This document shows, one piece after another, positions 32,740-40,726 of a stretch of 64,000 nt of DNA; position 1 is the first letter of the stretch, and every line of letters starts with the position of its first letter. Source of the stretch: Pseudomonas putida (lineage in GTDB: Bacteria; Pseudomonadota; Gammaproteobacteria; Pseudomonadales; Pseudomonadaceae). Where the stretch lies: positions 62,001 to 126,000 of the forward strand of contig NZ_BSKJ01000009.1 in the NCBI RefSeq assembly GCF_030159595.1, read 5' to 3'. Below the pieces are notes generated by a model. That model did no database searches. It was not told where the DNA came from and saw nothing but the letters and a program-made list of their open reading frames with translations. The position numbers were made by a program, and so were the translations under genes.

Positions 32740-33436
32740 ACGAGCACACCTCACACTTCTCCACGGAAAAATTCTTCAAGGTCAGCTTTTTTTGACTTGC
32801 ACTGTGCTCCACAACAGCATTACCGTTACTAATGATACTAATATAAGGCGTACTATCAATGTAATAACTCACTTTTGAGCATCGCGACTCATTTGAACGA
32901 ACCTCATAGTCAGCACCTGTATTTGACACATGCTTCAGCGCTATCTTTGCCATGCATGCCCCTGTTACTTCCCTACAGTCACATCCCGGAGTTACCACTT
33001 TTTGGTTAGCGCGCGCTTGCCACCCCGTATCACCCTGCTGTTCGTTAAAGCTCTTTTCTACATCTTCAAACTCCGTAGCTTCACGTTCTTTGAATTTTCT
33101 ATATTCTTCCTGAGCGACGCGATTTTTCTCCTCTGCATCACGTACGGATTGTTCACCGGCTTCACGCTGACGCTGGAGTTCCAGCGGGTCTTCCGGCTGA
33201 CTATTGTAAATTTTGTTAAGTTGTTGCAGCCCATCTTCAAATTGCCGCATGCTTTGTTCTCGCCTCTGCGACGAGTCAAAACCTCGCGCTGAATCCATAG
33301 CTTCCTTACAGGTACGACCTGCTAGCTCTTGATAAATTGCTTGACCATTGTAAGTACCGCAATACTGGGCCGCATATGAACCACCGGAAAATATTATACC
33401 CACCAAGAAACCAATCAGCCCCAACCTAAGCTTCAT
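32726..33436 (-). CDS. Hypothetical exported Cys-rich coiled-coil protein
   Basis: Unrecognised protein of 236 residues. A signal peptide (LGLIGFLVGIIFSGGSYAA) is followed by a Cys-containing segment (QYCGTYNGQAIY...RTCKEAM). Then comes a long charged helix, about residues 55-120, with NRVAQEEYRKFKEREATEFE, likely a coiled coil. The C-terminal part has several Cys residues (PGCDCREVTGACM, ESRCSKVSYY, EKCEVCSYD). The last codons overlap the next gene. The design suggests a periplasmic or outer-membrane-associated disulfide-bonded protein. I chose ATG 33436 for its clean signal peptide; the frame to 33661 is longer but unsupported. Confidence 0.65.
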   Translation of the reverse strand: MKLRLGLIGFLVGIIFSGGSYAAQYCGTYNGQAIYQELAGRTCKEAMDSARGFDSSQRREQSMRQFEDGLQQLNKIYNSQPEDPLELQRQREAGEQSVRDAEEKNRVAQEEYRKFKEREATEFEDVEKSFNEQQGDTGWQARANQKVVTPGCDCREVTGACMAKIALKHVSNTGADYEVRSNESRCSKVSYYIDSTPYISIISNGNAVVEHSASQKKLTLKNFSVEKCEVCSYDER

Positions 33437-34264
33437 TTCAAGTGTCCCTCTGAGCACCTTTAAACCACTTTCTATGCTAGCAGCCGTACCCATTACCGCC
33501 AAAAAATAAACAGCTTCTATTTGAGCAGCGTCCTGTACTAGCAGCCGGGCGAGTGACGAGCTAAGCCGGCGACTACCACCAACAGAAACGAGACGCCTAT
33601 TTCTTGACACTTCATATAACGGGTCTGCGGGTTCAGCGGGCCGGGCTGGATGTTGACGCATCCTCCTGGCTCGCCTCTATTTTACTTGGCGACTTCGCGC
33701 ACATAGACCTGAAAGGCCTGCAGTGCAATCAGCTCCCGATCGCCGTTGTCCAAGCCACTTTCACTCACGGCCCTGTACGATCACCTCAAGTGTGCTAGGT
33801 AGACGGCGGTTACCGAACCTCACGCCACGGCGGCCTCATGGTTGACCCGCCCGTCACCGGTAAGCGGTCGCATTACAACTAACCATCACCGTCTGGATCA
33901 AAAGTATCGTCCAAATGCAAGCCAAGCCGACACTGCAACCTGGCCGTTAATCAAGTACTCAGCAAACCGGTAGATACACCCCGTATTTCCGATTGGTTCG
34001 TGCAGTTCGACGCAGCCACACGCGCCCCGTTGTCGTCCAACTGGACCACCTTCATGACATCAGCATTCTGGACATGCTGCAGGGCCTTCACAGACTTTTG
34101 CATGCTGCGCCCCCAAGGGCGGATCTCTCATGATCCATTCAATTGGATGGCCTGGCGCCATCACCGCTTCTCGCCTAGATTGCTTAGTGGTGCAATCGCT
34201 CACGTCGAGCGCACAAACGATAATGCGCTACTCCGCCACGCAGGCTTACCTGAGGATCTTTGCT
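33437..34264. other. Unassigned 0.8-kb spacer between divergent island genes
   Basis: Open frames here are short and unconvincing in all six frames. The sequence from about 33600 to 34130 is GC-richer than both flanking operons and looks like broken coding DNA, for example readable fragments around 33680-33790 and 34000-34130, but I cannot name the source. Divergent promoters for the two island operons must lie in it. Confidence 0.45.
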
Positions 34265-35221
34265 ATGCAAATGTCTGCGGTTCATCGCACGACCAAAATC
34301 TATTTTGCCGTGACCCTGCTCGCGACGGTGTCTGCTTGCGTAAACTTGGAGGAGGTTCAAAAATTCTCCAGCCAGTCCGCAGCCCTGACATCGTCCAACG
34401 ACATTAACAGCTATCTAAAAAATGGAAAGGCTAGACAGGAAGAATACGAATACATCAGTCAGCAACTATCTGAGGGCGTTGACTGCGGCGATAAAGCATA
34501 CGTCAAAAAAACCTGCCCACCTGTATTAAACACCCCGCTCATGCCATTTGGACTTACCCCTGAAAACCAAAAATCCATTGAAAGCCTGCATAAAGTCTTA
34601 TCACACTACATGGCGAATTTGGCAACCCTAGCCGGCGACGATTTGACTTCCGTCAATGGGAGCACCAACGATTTAGTTAAGAACTTAAACAACCTCCCCT
34701 CTACCGCACAATCTGACACCAAGGAGGAAAAGGAAAAACAAAATGCTGCCTATGGCGCAGTCCTGAAACTAATCAGCATCCCTCAGGACATCTGGCGACA
34801 ATATGAGCTCAAGAAAATAATTGAAGAAAACGACAACAGCATCAACACCTTGACCGCGCTTCTCTCCCAAATACTAGAAGACCAGTCCGATCAGATAGCA
34901 GCGGAGCACTCATCGGTAGACCGCTGGTACTCTGAAGCCTCAGCGAAATTCCCACCAAAATCCCTTGATAGCGCACTTGCAATCACGCACTCAAAGAAAG
35001 CCGAACTCAAAGACATTGAGGCTAAAAAAAGTGCCGCCTTGAAATACTCGGCAGCGCTCAAGGCGATTGGCGACACCCATCATAAACTGGCGATCGAGTC
35101 TGGCTCACTGGATTCGAAATCTGGCAAGCAAATCATTGCTTACGTTAAAGCTGCGCGAGAGCAGGTCGTAGCTGCGCGCAAACAGTATGACGATGCATTC
35201 AAAGGAGAATCCGAAAAATGA
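34265..35221 (+). CDS. Hypothetical lipoprotein of the dusA island
   Basis: Protein of 318 residues that I do not recognise. The N-terminus is a lipoprotein signal: basic start, hydrophobic core IYFAVTLLATVSAC with the lipobox Cys at 25. Residue 26 is Val, not Asp, so outer-membrane sorting is expected. The rest is highly helical and charged (EEKEKQNAAYGAV, KKAELKDIEAKKSAALKYSA), with a low-complexity tail. GAGG lies 9 nt before ATG 34265; the frame is open further up to 34130. The stop overlaps the next gene by 4 nt (ATGA), so the two products are probably made in step. AT-rich codon use indicates acquisition. Confidence 0.65.
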   Translation: MQMSAVHRTTKIYFAVTLLATVSACVNLEEVQKFSSQSAALTSSNDINSYLKNGKARQEEYEYISQQLSEGVDCGDKAYVKKTCPPVLNTPLMPFGLTPENQKSIESLHKVLSHYMANLATLAGDDLTSVNGSTNDLVKNLNNLPSTAQSDTKEEKEKQNAAYGAVLKLISIPQDIWRQYELKKIIEENDNSINTLTALLSQILEDQSDQIAAEHSSVDRWYSEASAKFPPKSLDSALAITHSKKAELKDIEAKKSAALKYSAALKAIGDTHHKLAIESGSLDSKSGKQIIAYVKAAREQVVAARKQYDDAFKGESEK

Positions 35222-35667
35222 GCCAAGAGACAATCACGTCGGAAAACCTGTACAGAATATATAAAGACCTCATGAGAGCACATGCCGAGCTGGATAAACG
35301 GATAGCCGCCGAATACAAAAAGCCCAAAGAAGATCGCGCTACACAAGAGGAGCTAGACGCACGCACGAAAGAGGCAAACGAAATACTGCAAGGCGCATCT
35401 TATGCCTACAACCTTTATGTAACTAACGCACTCAGCAAAATCAAAGGCTCCGCAGAAACCATAAACAAAGGAATAAAGGAAGCCGCCGACGTAATAAAAA
35501 AACTGAAAATCGCAGATCAAACCATAAAAGTCATATCCAAATTAATCGAAATCACAGTAGTGCTTGGGACAGCGGTCGGCAACTGGAAAAATCTTGGCAA
35601 GCTACCTGATCTGATTAAGGATCTTGCTGATCTGGTCAAGGAGGCACGAGAAGCTGAGCCTGCTTAG
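35218..35667 (+). CDS. Hypothetical small helical protein coupled to the lipoprotein
   Basis: Unrecognised protein of 149 residues, almost entirely predicted helix. The N-terminal half is charged (NLYRIYKDLMRAHAELDKRI). The C-terminal half is amphipathic with a hydrophobic stretch VISKLIEITVVLGTAVGNW around residues 105-123, followed by LPDLIKDLADLVKEAREAEP. There is no signal peptide. It starts inside the lipoprotein stop codon and ends before a terminator, closing a two-gene operon. Pairing a lipoprotein with a small helical partner recalls toxin/immunity or envelope-protection pairs, but nothing in the sequence proves that. Confidence 0.65.
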   Translation: MSQETITSENLYRIYKDLMRAHAELDKRIAAEYKKPKEDRATQEELDARTKEANEILQGASYAYNLYVTNALSKIKGSAETINKGIKEAADVIKKLKIADQTIKVISKLIEITVVLGTAVGNWKNLGKLPDLIKDLADLVKEAREAEPA

Positions 35668-35678
35668 CTGTAAGACTT

Positions 35679-35701
35679 AGGGGCTACTGTTGTAGCCCCT
35701 T
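35679..35701 (+). terminator. Rho-independent terminator of the island operon
   Basis: AGGGGCTAC-TGTT-GTAGCCCCT is a perfect 9-bp stem, 12 nt after the stop at 35667, followed by TTGATAATTG. The T-run is weak but position and stem are good. Confidence 0.65.
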
Positions 35702-35743
35702 GATAATTGCTCAAGTGATCGCTAGGTGACTCCAGGATGCGGC

Positions 35744-35962
35744 CTACACGAATGATCGGCTCATCGCCTCTGCGCCCAGCCCGCTAACCGTACCAGCCCC
35801 AACCAACCCTATCTCTCGTCGCTTTGTCCAGGCCTGACCTGCCTGCTTTCGGGCGAATGTCTGGGCTTCTTGGTAGACTACGGCATCCGTTTTGTTGAGG
35901 TAGATCCGGACGGTATAGCTGACCGCCCCATCGGCCTTTTTCCTTGCACTGACCGTTGCCAT
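35744..35962 (-). pseudogene. Truncated tyrosine integrase N-terminus
   Basis: The frame starting at ATG 35962 encodes MATVSARKKADGAVSYTVRI, then VVYQEAQTFARKQAGQAWTK followed by RREIGL, the conserved N-terminal arm-binding domain of phage/island tyrosine recombinases. Similarity ends after about residue 50 and the frame stops at 35744; the catalytic domain is absent. Integrases of this look commonly insert at the 5' end of dusA, and this remnant is divergent from, and 104 nt away from, the dusA start. It marks the right end of a decayed integrated element. Confidence 0.6.
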
Positions 35963-36066
35963 TATTTGGGGGGGGTACGAGCGTTGTTGGCATTGGTACA
36001 TCACACCACCGCCATTACCAAGAACGTCCCGATCTCCTAGAAATGGTACAAAATGCGTAGACCAGA

Positions 36067-37077
36067 ATGCCCCTAGAATCAGCCTCAAAGCCAGAAAACA
36101 CGCGCCCTGAGCCATCACGCCGCTTCAGCGTTGCACCCATGATGGACTGGACAGACCGCCACTGCCGCTTCTTCCTGCGCCTGCTCTCCAGCCAAACCCT
36201 GCTCTACACCGAAATGGTCACCACCGGTGCCCTGCTGCACAACGACGCCCACCGCTTCCTGCGCCACGACGTCTCCGAGCACCCGTTGGCCCTGCAATTG
36301 GGCGGCAGTGTGCCCGCCGACCTGGCTGCCTGCGCGCGTCTGGCCGAGGAAGCCGGCTACGACGAAGTCAACCTCAACGTCGGCTGCCCGAGCGACCGGG
36401 TGCAGAACAACATGATCGGCGCTTGCCTGATGGCGCACCCGGCGCTGGTGGCCGATTGCGTGAAGGCCATGCGTGATGCGGTGTCGACGCCGGTGACGGT
36501 CAAGCACCGCATCGGCATCAATGGCCGCGACAGCTACGCCGAACTGTGCGACTTCGTCGGCCAGGTGCGCGAGGCCGGCTGCCAGAGTTTTACCGTGCAT
36601 GCGCGCATCGCGATTCTGGAGGGGCTGTCGCCGAAGGAGAACCGCGAAATCCCGCCGCTGCGCTACGACGTGGCAGCACAGCTGAAGGCAGACTTCCCGG
36701 ACCTGGAGATCGTGCTCAACGGCGGGATCAAGACCCTCGCTGAATGCCAGGCGCACCTTGAAACCTTCGACGGTGTGATGCTGGGGCGTGAGGCGTATCA
36801 CAACCCTTACCTGCTGGCCGAAGTGGACCAGCAGCTGTTTGGCAGCGATGCGCCGGTGGTCAGCCGCAGCGAGGCACTGGCACAGCTGCGGCCTTATATC
36901 GTGGCGCATATGGAAAGTGGTGGCGCGATGCATCACGTTACCCGGCACATTCTGGGGTTGGCCCAGGGGTTCAAGGGCGCACGGCGCTTCCGCCAATTGC
37001 TGTCGGCGGATATTCACAAGGCAGCTGAGCCGTTGGCGGTATTTGATCAGGCAGTGGCGTTATTGCAGGGGCGGTGA
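36067..37077 (+). CDS. dusA: tRNA-dihydrouridine(20/20a) synthase
   Basis: FMN enzyme of 336 residues that reduces uridine 20/20a in tRNA D-loops with NADPH. The FMN-binding N-terminus is FSVAPMMDWTDRHCRFF (residues 20-36). The catalytic Cys107 lies in VNLNVGCPSDRVQ. Further TIM-barrel signatures are TVKHRIGINGRDSY, FTVHARIAILEGLSPKENRE and LNGGIKTLAEC. The first 19 residues are variable, as expected where an integrated element has rewritten the 5' end. No strong ribosome site precedes ATG 36067, but no better start exists upstream of the conserved part. Function assignment is firm. Confidence 0.92.
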   Translation: MPLESASKPENTRPEPSRRFSVAPMMDWTDRHCRFFLRLLSSQTLLYTEMVTTGALLHNDAHRFLRHDVSEHPLALQLGGSVPADLAACARLAEEAGYDEVNLNVGCPSDRVQNNMIGACLMAHPALVADCVKAMRDAVSTPVTVKHRIGINGRDSYAELCDFVGQVREAGCQSFTVHARIAILEGLSPKENREIPPLRYDVAAQLKADFPDLEIVLNGGIKTLAECQAHLETFDGVMLGREAYHNPYLLAEVDQQLFGSDAPVVSRSEALAQLRPYIVAHMESGGAMHHVTRHILGLAQGFKGARRFRQLLSADIHKAAEPLAVFDQAVALLQGR

Positions 37078-37137
37078 CAACGAGGGCTTGGGAACCTCGG
37101 GCCGGCTTGCGACTCGAATCTTCACCTTTCGCACCAC

Positions 37138-37163
37138 CCTTCGCGGGCAAGCCTGCTCCCACC
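37138..37163. repeat. Single REP element
   Basis: Contains CTTCGCGGGCAAGCCTGCTC, a P. putida-type REP unit (palindromic GCGGGCAAGC core plus CTCCCAC) between dusA and tal. No inverted partner is next to it. Confidence 0.6.
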
Positions 37164-37247
37164 GCTTGCCTGCATGGTTTCGACGGCCCTTGAGCGGCCG
37201 TCGGGGCTCGGGTAATGTCGAGTCATTGCACAGGACAGAGCACGCCC

Positions 37248-38174
37248 ATGACCTCCAAGCTGGAACAACTCAAGCAGTTCACCACCGTGGTCGCCGACAC
37301 CGGGGACCTGGACGCCATCACCCGCCTGAAGCCGGTCGATGCCACCACCAACCCGTCGCTACTGCTCAAGGCCGCTGCCATCCCGGGCTACGCCGACCTC
37401 CTCAAACAGGTGAAGGCCGACGCCAAGGGTAATGTCGACCTGGCCTGCGACAAGTTCGCCGTGGCCGTGGGTTCGGGCATTCTCAAGGTCATCCCGGGGC
37501 GTATCTCCACCGAAGTGGATGCGCGCCTGTCGTTCGATGAGCCGGCCCTGCTGGCCAAGGCGCGCAAGCTGATCGAGCTGTACGAGGCGGCCGGCGTTGG
37601 CCGTGACCGTGTGCTGATCAAGCTGGCCTCCACCTGGGAAGGTATTCGCGCTGCCGAAAAGCTGGAGAAGGAAGGCATCCAGACCAACCTCACTCTGCTG
37701 TTCTCCTTCGCCCAGGCGCAAGCCTGCGCTGACGCCGGGGTGTTCCTGATTTCGCCGTTCGTGGGCCGTATCTACGACTGGTACAAGAAGAGCACCGGCA
37801 AGGAATTTGTCGGTGCCGAGGACCCGGGCGTGCAGTCGGTCACGCGTATCTACAACTACTACAAGGCCAATGGCTACAACACCGTGGTCATGGGCGCCAG
37901 CTTCCGCAACATCGGCCAGATCGAACAACTGGCTGGCTGCGACCGCCTGACCATCAGCCCGGAGTTGCTGCAGCAGTTGAGCGATGACCAGGGTGAGCTG
38001 CCGCAGGTGCTGAAGCCGGGCAATGCCGGTGAGGCCAAGCAGCAGCTGAATGAAAGCCAGTTCCGCTGGGCGATGAACGAAGATGCCATGGGCACCGAGA
38101 AGCTGGCCGAGGGTATCCGCCAGTTTGCGCGGGACCAGGAAAAGCTGGAGAAGTTGATGGCAGAAAAGGCCTGA
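37248..38174 (+). CDS. tal: Transaldolase
   Basis: Pentose-phosphate enzyme of 308 residues that transfers a dihydroxyacetone unit from sedoheptulose-7-P to glyceraldehyde-3-P. The TIM-barrel signature DATTNPSLLLKAA is at residues 31-43 and the Schiff-base Lys125 in RVLIKLASTWEG. FLISPFVGRIYDWYK and NTVVMGASFRNIGQIEQLAG are phosphate-site segments. Length fits the long TalB-type subfamily. The start at ATG 37248 is chosen over 37215 by homology; the ribosome site is weak. It ends at a clear terminator. Confidence 0.95.
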   Translation: MTSKLEQLKQFTTVVADTGDLDAITRLKPVDATTNPSLLLKAAAIPGYADLLKQVKADAKGNVDLACDKFAVAVGSGILKVIPGRISTEVDARLSFDEPALLAKARKLIELYEAAGVGRDRVLIKLASTWEGIRAAEKLEKEGIQTNLTLLFSFAQAQACADAGVFLISPFVGRIYDWYKKSTGKEFVGAEDPGVQSVTRIYNYYKANGYNTVVMGASFRNIGQIEQLAGCDRLTISPELLQQLSDDQGELPQVLKPGNAGEAKQQLNESQFRWAMNEDAMGTEKLAEGIRQFARDQEKLEKLMAEKA

Positions 38175-38193
38175 TACATTTCAGGTTTGCCTG

Positions 38194-38235
38194 ACGGGCG
38201 GGAAGTGTTCAGCATTTTCCGCCCGTTTTGTTTTT
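38194..38235 (+). terminator. Rho-independent terminator of tal
   Basis: ACGGGCGG and CCGCCCGT form the stem (with an extra AA/TT and a bulged G), followed by TTTTGTTTTT. It starts 20 nt after the tal stop. Confidence 0.85.
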
Positions 38236-38265
38236 CCAAGCCTTAGTTGTGTATTGAATTCCTGG

Positions 38266-38356
38266 ACCTCTTCGCGGGTGAACCCGCTCCCACAGGGAGC
38301 ACCACAGGCCAGAAATTGGCACCGTATCTGTGGGAGCGGGCTTGCCCGCGAAGAGG
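38266..38356. repeat. Inverted REP pair
   Basis: CTCTTCGCGGGTGAACCCGC followed by TCCCACAG, and its near-perfect inverted copy at 38328-38356 (CTGTGGGAGCGGGCTTGCCC), form a head-to-tail BIME-like doublet before the phosphatase gene. Confidence 0.8.
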
Positions 38357-38380
38357 CCCGATAAGCCACTCGAGCTGTCG

Positions 38381-40231
38381 ATGACCCCCTCTACCCCATT
38401 GCCCCTCGTACTCGCCGGCCCGGTACTGCGCCGCCTGGAGCCTCAGCGCCTGGCCATCTGGCTGGTCGCCACCCAACCGCTGCACCCCGAATTGATCTGC
38501 CCAGCCAGCGCGCCCCAGGTCGATTGCCAAGTGGTCGCGGTCGGCCAGCACGCCTTCATCCACCTGCTGGACATCCACTTCAGCCACCCTCTGCCCTGCA
38601 ACCAGTTGATCGACTACGACCTGCTCATAAACGGCCAGGGCATCGCGGGCTGGGCACCACACCTGCTCTACCCCGGCACCCAGCGCCCAAGCCTGGTGCT
38701 GCGCGAGCGCCTCGATCACTTGCTGCACGGTTCCTGTCGCAAGCCGCACCACCCTGCAGCCGACGGACTGCTGTGCGCCGATCGCCTGCTGCAGGCCTGC
38801 ACACACCCCGAAGAGCGCCCCGCCGTTCTGCTCATGACCGGCGACCAGGTGTATGCCGATGATGTCGCCGGCCCCATGCTGCGCGCCATCCATAGCCTGA
38901 TCACGCGCCTGGGCCTGTTCGACGAGCAACTGGAGGGGGCGGTGGTGCCCGACAGCCAGTCGCTGTACCAGCACCCGGCCAGCTACTACCACCGCGCCGA
39001 CCTACTGCCGGCACAGGAACACAACGACACCCTGCGCGAGCGCTTTTTCGGCGGCAAGCGCAAGCCGATCTTCTCGTCCAGCAACGCCGACAACCACCTG
39101 GTGACCTTCGCCGAAGTCATGGCCATGTACCTGCTGGTGTGGTCACCGGTGCCTTGGCAGTTGGTGAACATGGACATGCCCAACGGCCTTACCGACCAAC
39201 GCCAGGCCCGTTACCGACAAGAGCTGCCGTTAATCCAGGCGTTTGCCGACAACCTCGGCCAGGTGGCGCGGGTGATGGCCCACCTGCCCTGCCTGATGAT
39301 CTTCGACGACCACGACATCACCGACGACTGGAACCTCTCGGCACAGTGGGAAGAAACCGCCTACGGCCACCCGTTCTCGCGGCGCATCATCGGCAACGCC
39401 CTGCTCGGCTACCTGCTGTGCCAGGCCTGGGGTAACAACCCGGACGGCTGCAAGCCACTGACCGAGCAATGCCAGGCGCTGACCGGCCAACACCAGGATG
39501 AGCTGATCGGCGAGCTGCTGCGCTTCCAGGGCTGGCAATTCAGCCTGCCCACAGACCCACCCTTGCTCGTGCTGGACACCCGCACCCGCCGCTGGCGCAG
39601 TGAAAACAGCCTGGCCAAGCCGTCCGGCCTGCTCGATTGGGAAGCGCTGAGCGAGCTGCAGCAATCACTGCTCGACCACCCGTCAGCGATCATCGTGTCA
39701 CCTGCGCCGATTTTTGGCGTGAAACTGATCGAAACGGTGCAGAAGGTGTTCAGCTGGCTGGGCTATCCACTCTTGGTGGATGCCGAAAACTGGATGGCCC
39801 ACCGAGGGGCGGCGCAGGTCATCCTCAACATCTTCCGCCACTCCCGTACACCAGGGCACTATGTGGTGCTGTCCGGGGACGTACACTACTCGTTCGTCTA
39901 TGAAGTGCTGATCCGTCACCGCCAGCGCAGCCCACACTTGTGGCAGGTGACCAGCAGCGGAATCAAGAACGAGTTCCCCCGGCGCTTGCTGGATGTGCTC
40001 GACCGGCTGAACCGCTGGCTGTATGCGCCACGCTCGCCGTTGAACTGGTTTACCAAGCGCCGGGAGATGGAGGTGGTGCCGCGTACGCCTAACCACAGCA
40101 AGGCTGGGGAGCGGCTGTGGAATGGGGCGGGGTTGGGGCAGGTGTTTTTCGACGAACAGGGGCGGCCAGTGCGCGTGTTTCAGCTGGATGCCGAAGGTGC
40201 TGAAGCGACCGAGTTTGTTGCCGGGCGGTAG
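38381..40231 (+). CDS. PhoD-like metallophosphatase (alkaline phosphatase D family)
   Basis: Protein of 616 residues with the metallophosphoesterase core of the PhoD family: MTGDQVYADDVAGP (first metal Asp), LMIFDDHDITDDWNL, and VVLSGDVHYSFVYEVLIR with the metal-binding His. The N-terminal ~150 residues form the usual PhoD beta-sandwich-like part. No signal peptide or Tat motif is evident, so unlike secreted PhoD it is probably cytoplasmic. ATG 38381 is the first in-frame ATG past the REP pair. It ends 12 nt from the convergent rssC stop. Family firm, substrate not. Confidence 0.8.
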   Translation: MTPSTPLPLVLAGPVLRRLEPQRLAIWLVATQPLHPELICPASAPQVDCQVVAVGQHAFIHLLDIHFSHPLPCNQLIDYDLLINGQGIAGWAPHLLYPGTQRPSLVLRERLDHLLHGSCRKPHHPAADGLLCADRLLQACTHPEERPAVLLMTGDQVYADDVAGPMLRAIHSLITRLGLFDEQLEGAVVPDSQSLYQHPASYYHRADLLPAQEHNDTLRERFFGGKRKPIFSSSNADNHLVTFAEVMAMYLLVWSPVPWQLVNMDMPNGLTDQRQARYRQELPLIQAFADNLGQVARVMAHLPCLMIFDDHDITDDWNLSAQWEETAYGHPFSRRIIGNALLGYLLCQAWGNNPDGCKPLTEQCQALTGQHQDELIGELLRFQGWQFSLPTDPPLLVLDTRTRRWRSENSLAKPSGLLDWEALSELQQSLLDHPSAIIVSPAPIFGVKLIETVQKVFSWLGYPLLVDAENWMAHRGAAQVILNIFRHSRTPGHYVVLSGDVHYSFVYEVLIRHRQRSPHLWQVTSSGIKNEFPRRLLDVLDRLNRWLYAPRSPLNWFTKRREMEVVPRTPNHSKAGERLWNGAGLGQVFFDEQGRPVRVFQLDAEGAEATEFVAGR

Positions 40232-40243
40232 CCAGGCAACAGA

Positions 40244-40726
40244 TCAGCTTCGCTCCAGCGCACTCACCAAGTCGTGGAAAGCTTCGCGGTTGGAGTCATT
40301 CAGGCCCATGAGGATCTTGTGCGCCTCCAGCACCTTGGAGCGCACCACGTCTTCGTTCTGGTCCTGCGACGGCAGATCGGTCAGGCATTCCGGGCACGGA
40401 ATTGGACGGTCGACGATGTTGAATACCTGATCGAAACCCATCGATTGCAACAACCGGGAAATATCCGGGTTGGTGGTCACCACGGTCGGCAGCAAACCCA
40501 CCTTCTGCCGCGACAGGATCGACAGCTTGGCCAACAGGCCCAGGGTGGTGCTGTCGATGCTTTCGGTTTCAGTCAGGTCGATGACAATCGCCGAGAAGTT
40601 CAGCGCAGTGAATATCTTCTCGATCGTCGCATCCAGCGCCGAACACAGGGTAAGGCGCACTTCACCGACGAATTTCAGTACGAAGGTGCCGCTCTGCTCG
40701 GCGAACTGGATTCTACCCGTACTCAT
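40244..40726 (-). CDS. rssC: STAS-domain anti-sigma-factor antagonist
   Basis: Protein of 160 residues. The STAS domain covers about 1-110: LKFVGEVRLTLCSALDATIE, AIVIDLTETESIDSTTLGLL (the Ser/Thr here would be the phospho-acceptor), and LQSMGFDQVFNI. A Cys pair IPCPECL follows, then a helical tail. Its ATG overlaps the rssB stop by 4 nt. In Pseudomonas the gene behind the RssB-type response regulator encodes exactly such a protein, and the PP2C domain of RssB is the expected phosphatase for it. The gene name rests on that synteny. Confidence 0.8.
   Translation of the reverse strand: MSTGRIQFAEQSGTFVLKFVGEVRLTLCSALDATIEKIFTALNFSAIVIDLTETESIDSTTLGLLAKLSILSRQKVGLLPTVVTTNPDISRLLQSMGFDQVFNIVDRPIPCPECLTDLPSQDQNEDVVRSKVLEAHKILMGLNDSNREAFHDLVSALERS

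Noticed and set aside
33604..33798. 64-codon frame in the island spacer
   Set aside because: Reads like broken coding DNA but no domain, no ribosome site and no overlap with neighbours; reported only as part of the spacer.
38266..38356. Inverted REP pair considered as a CRISPR-like or attachment-site repeat
   Set aside because: Two units only, in inverted orientation and with the known Pseudomonas REP core. No spacer array or cas genes are in the window.
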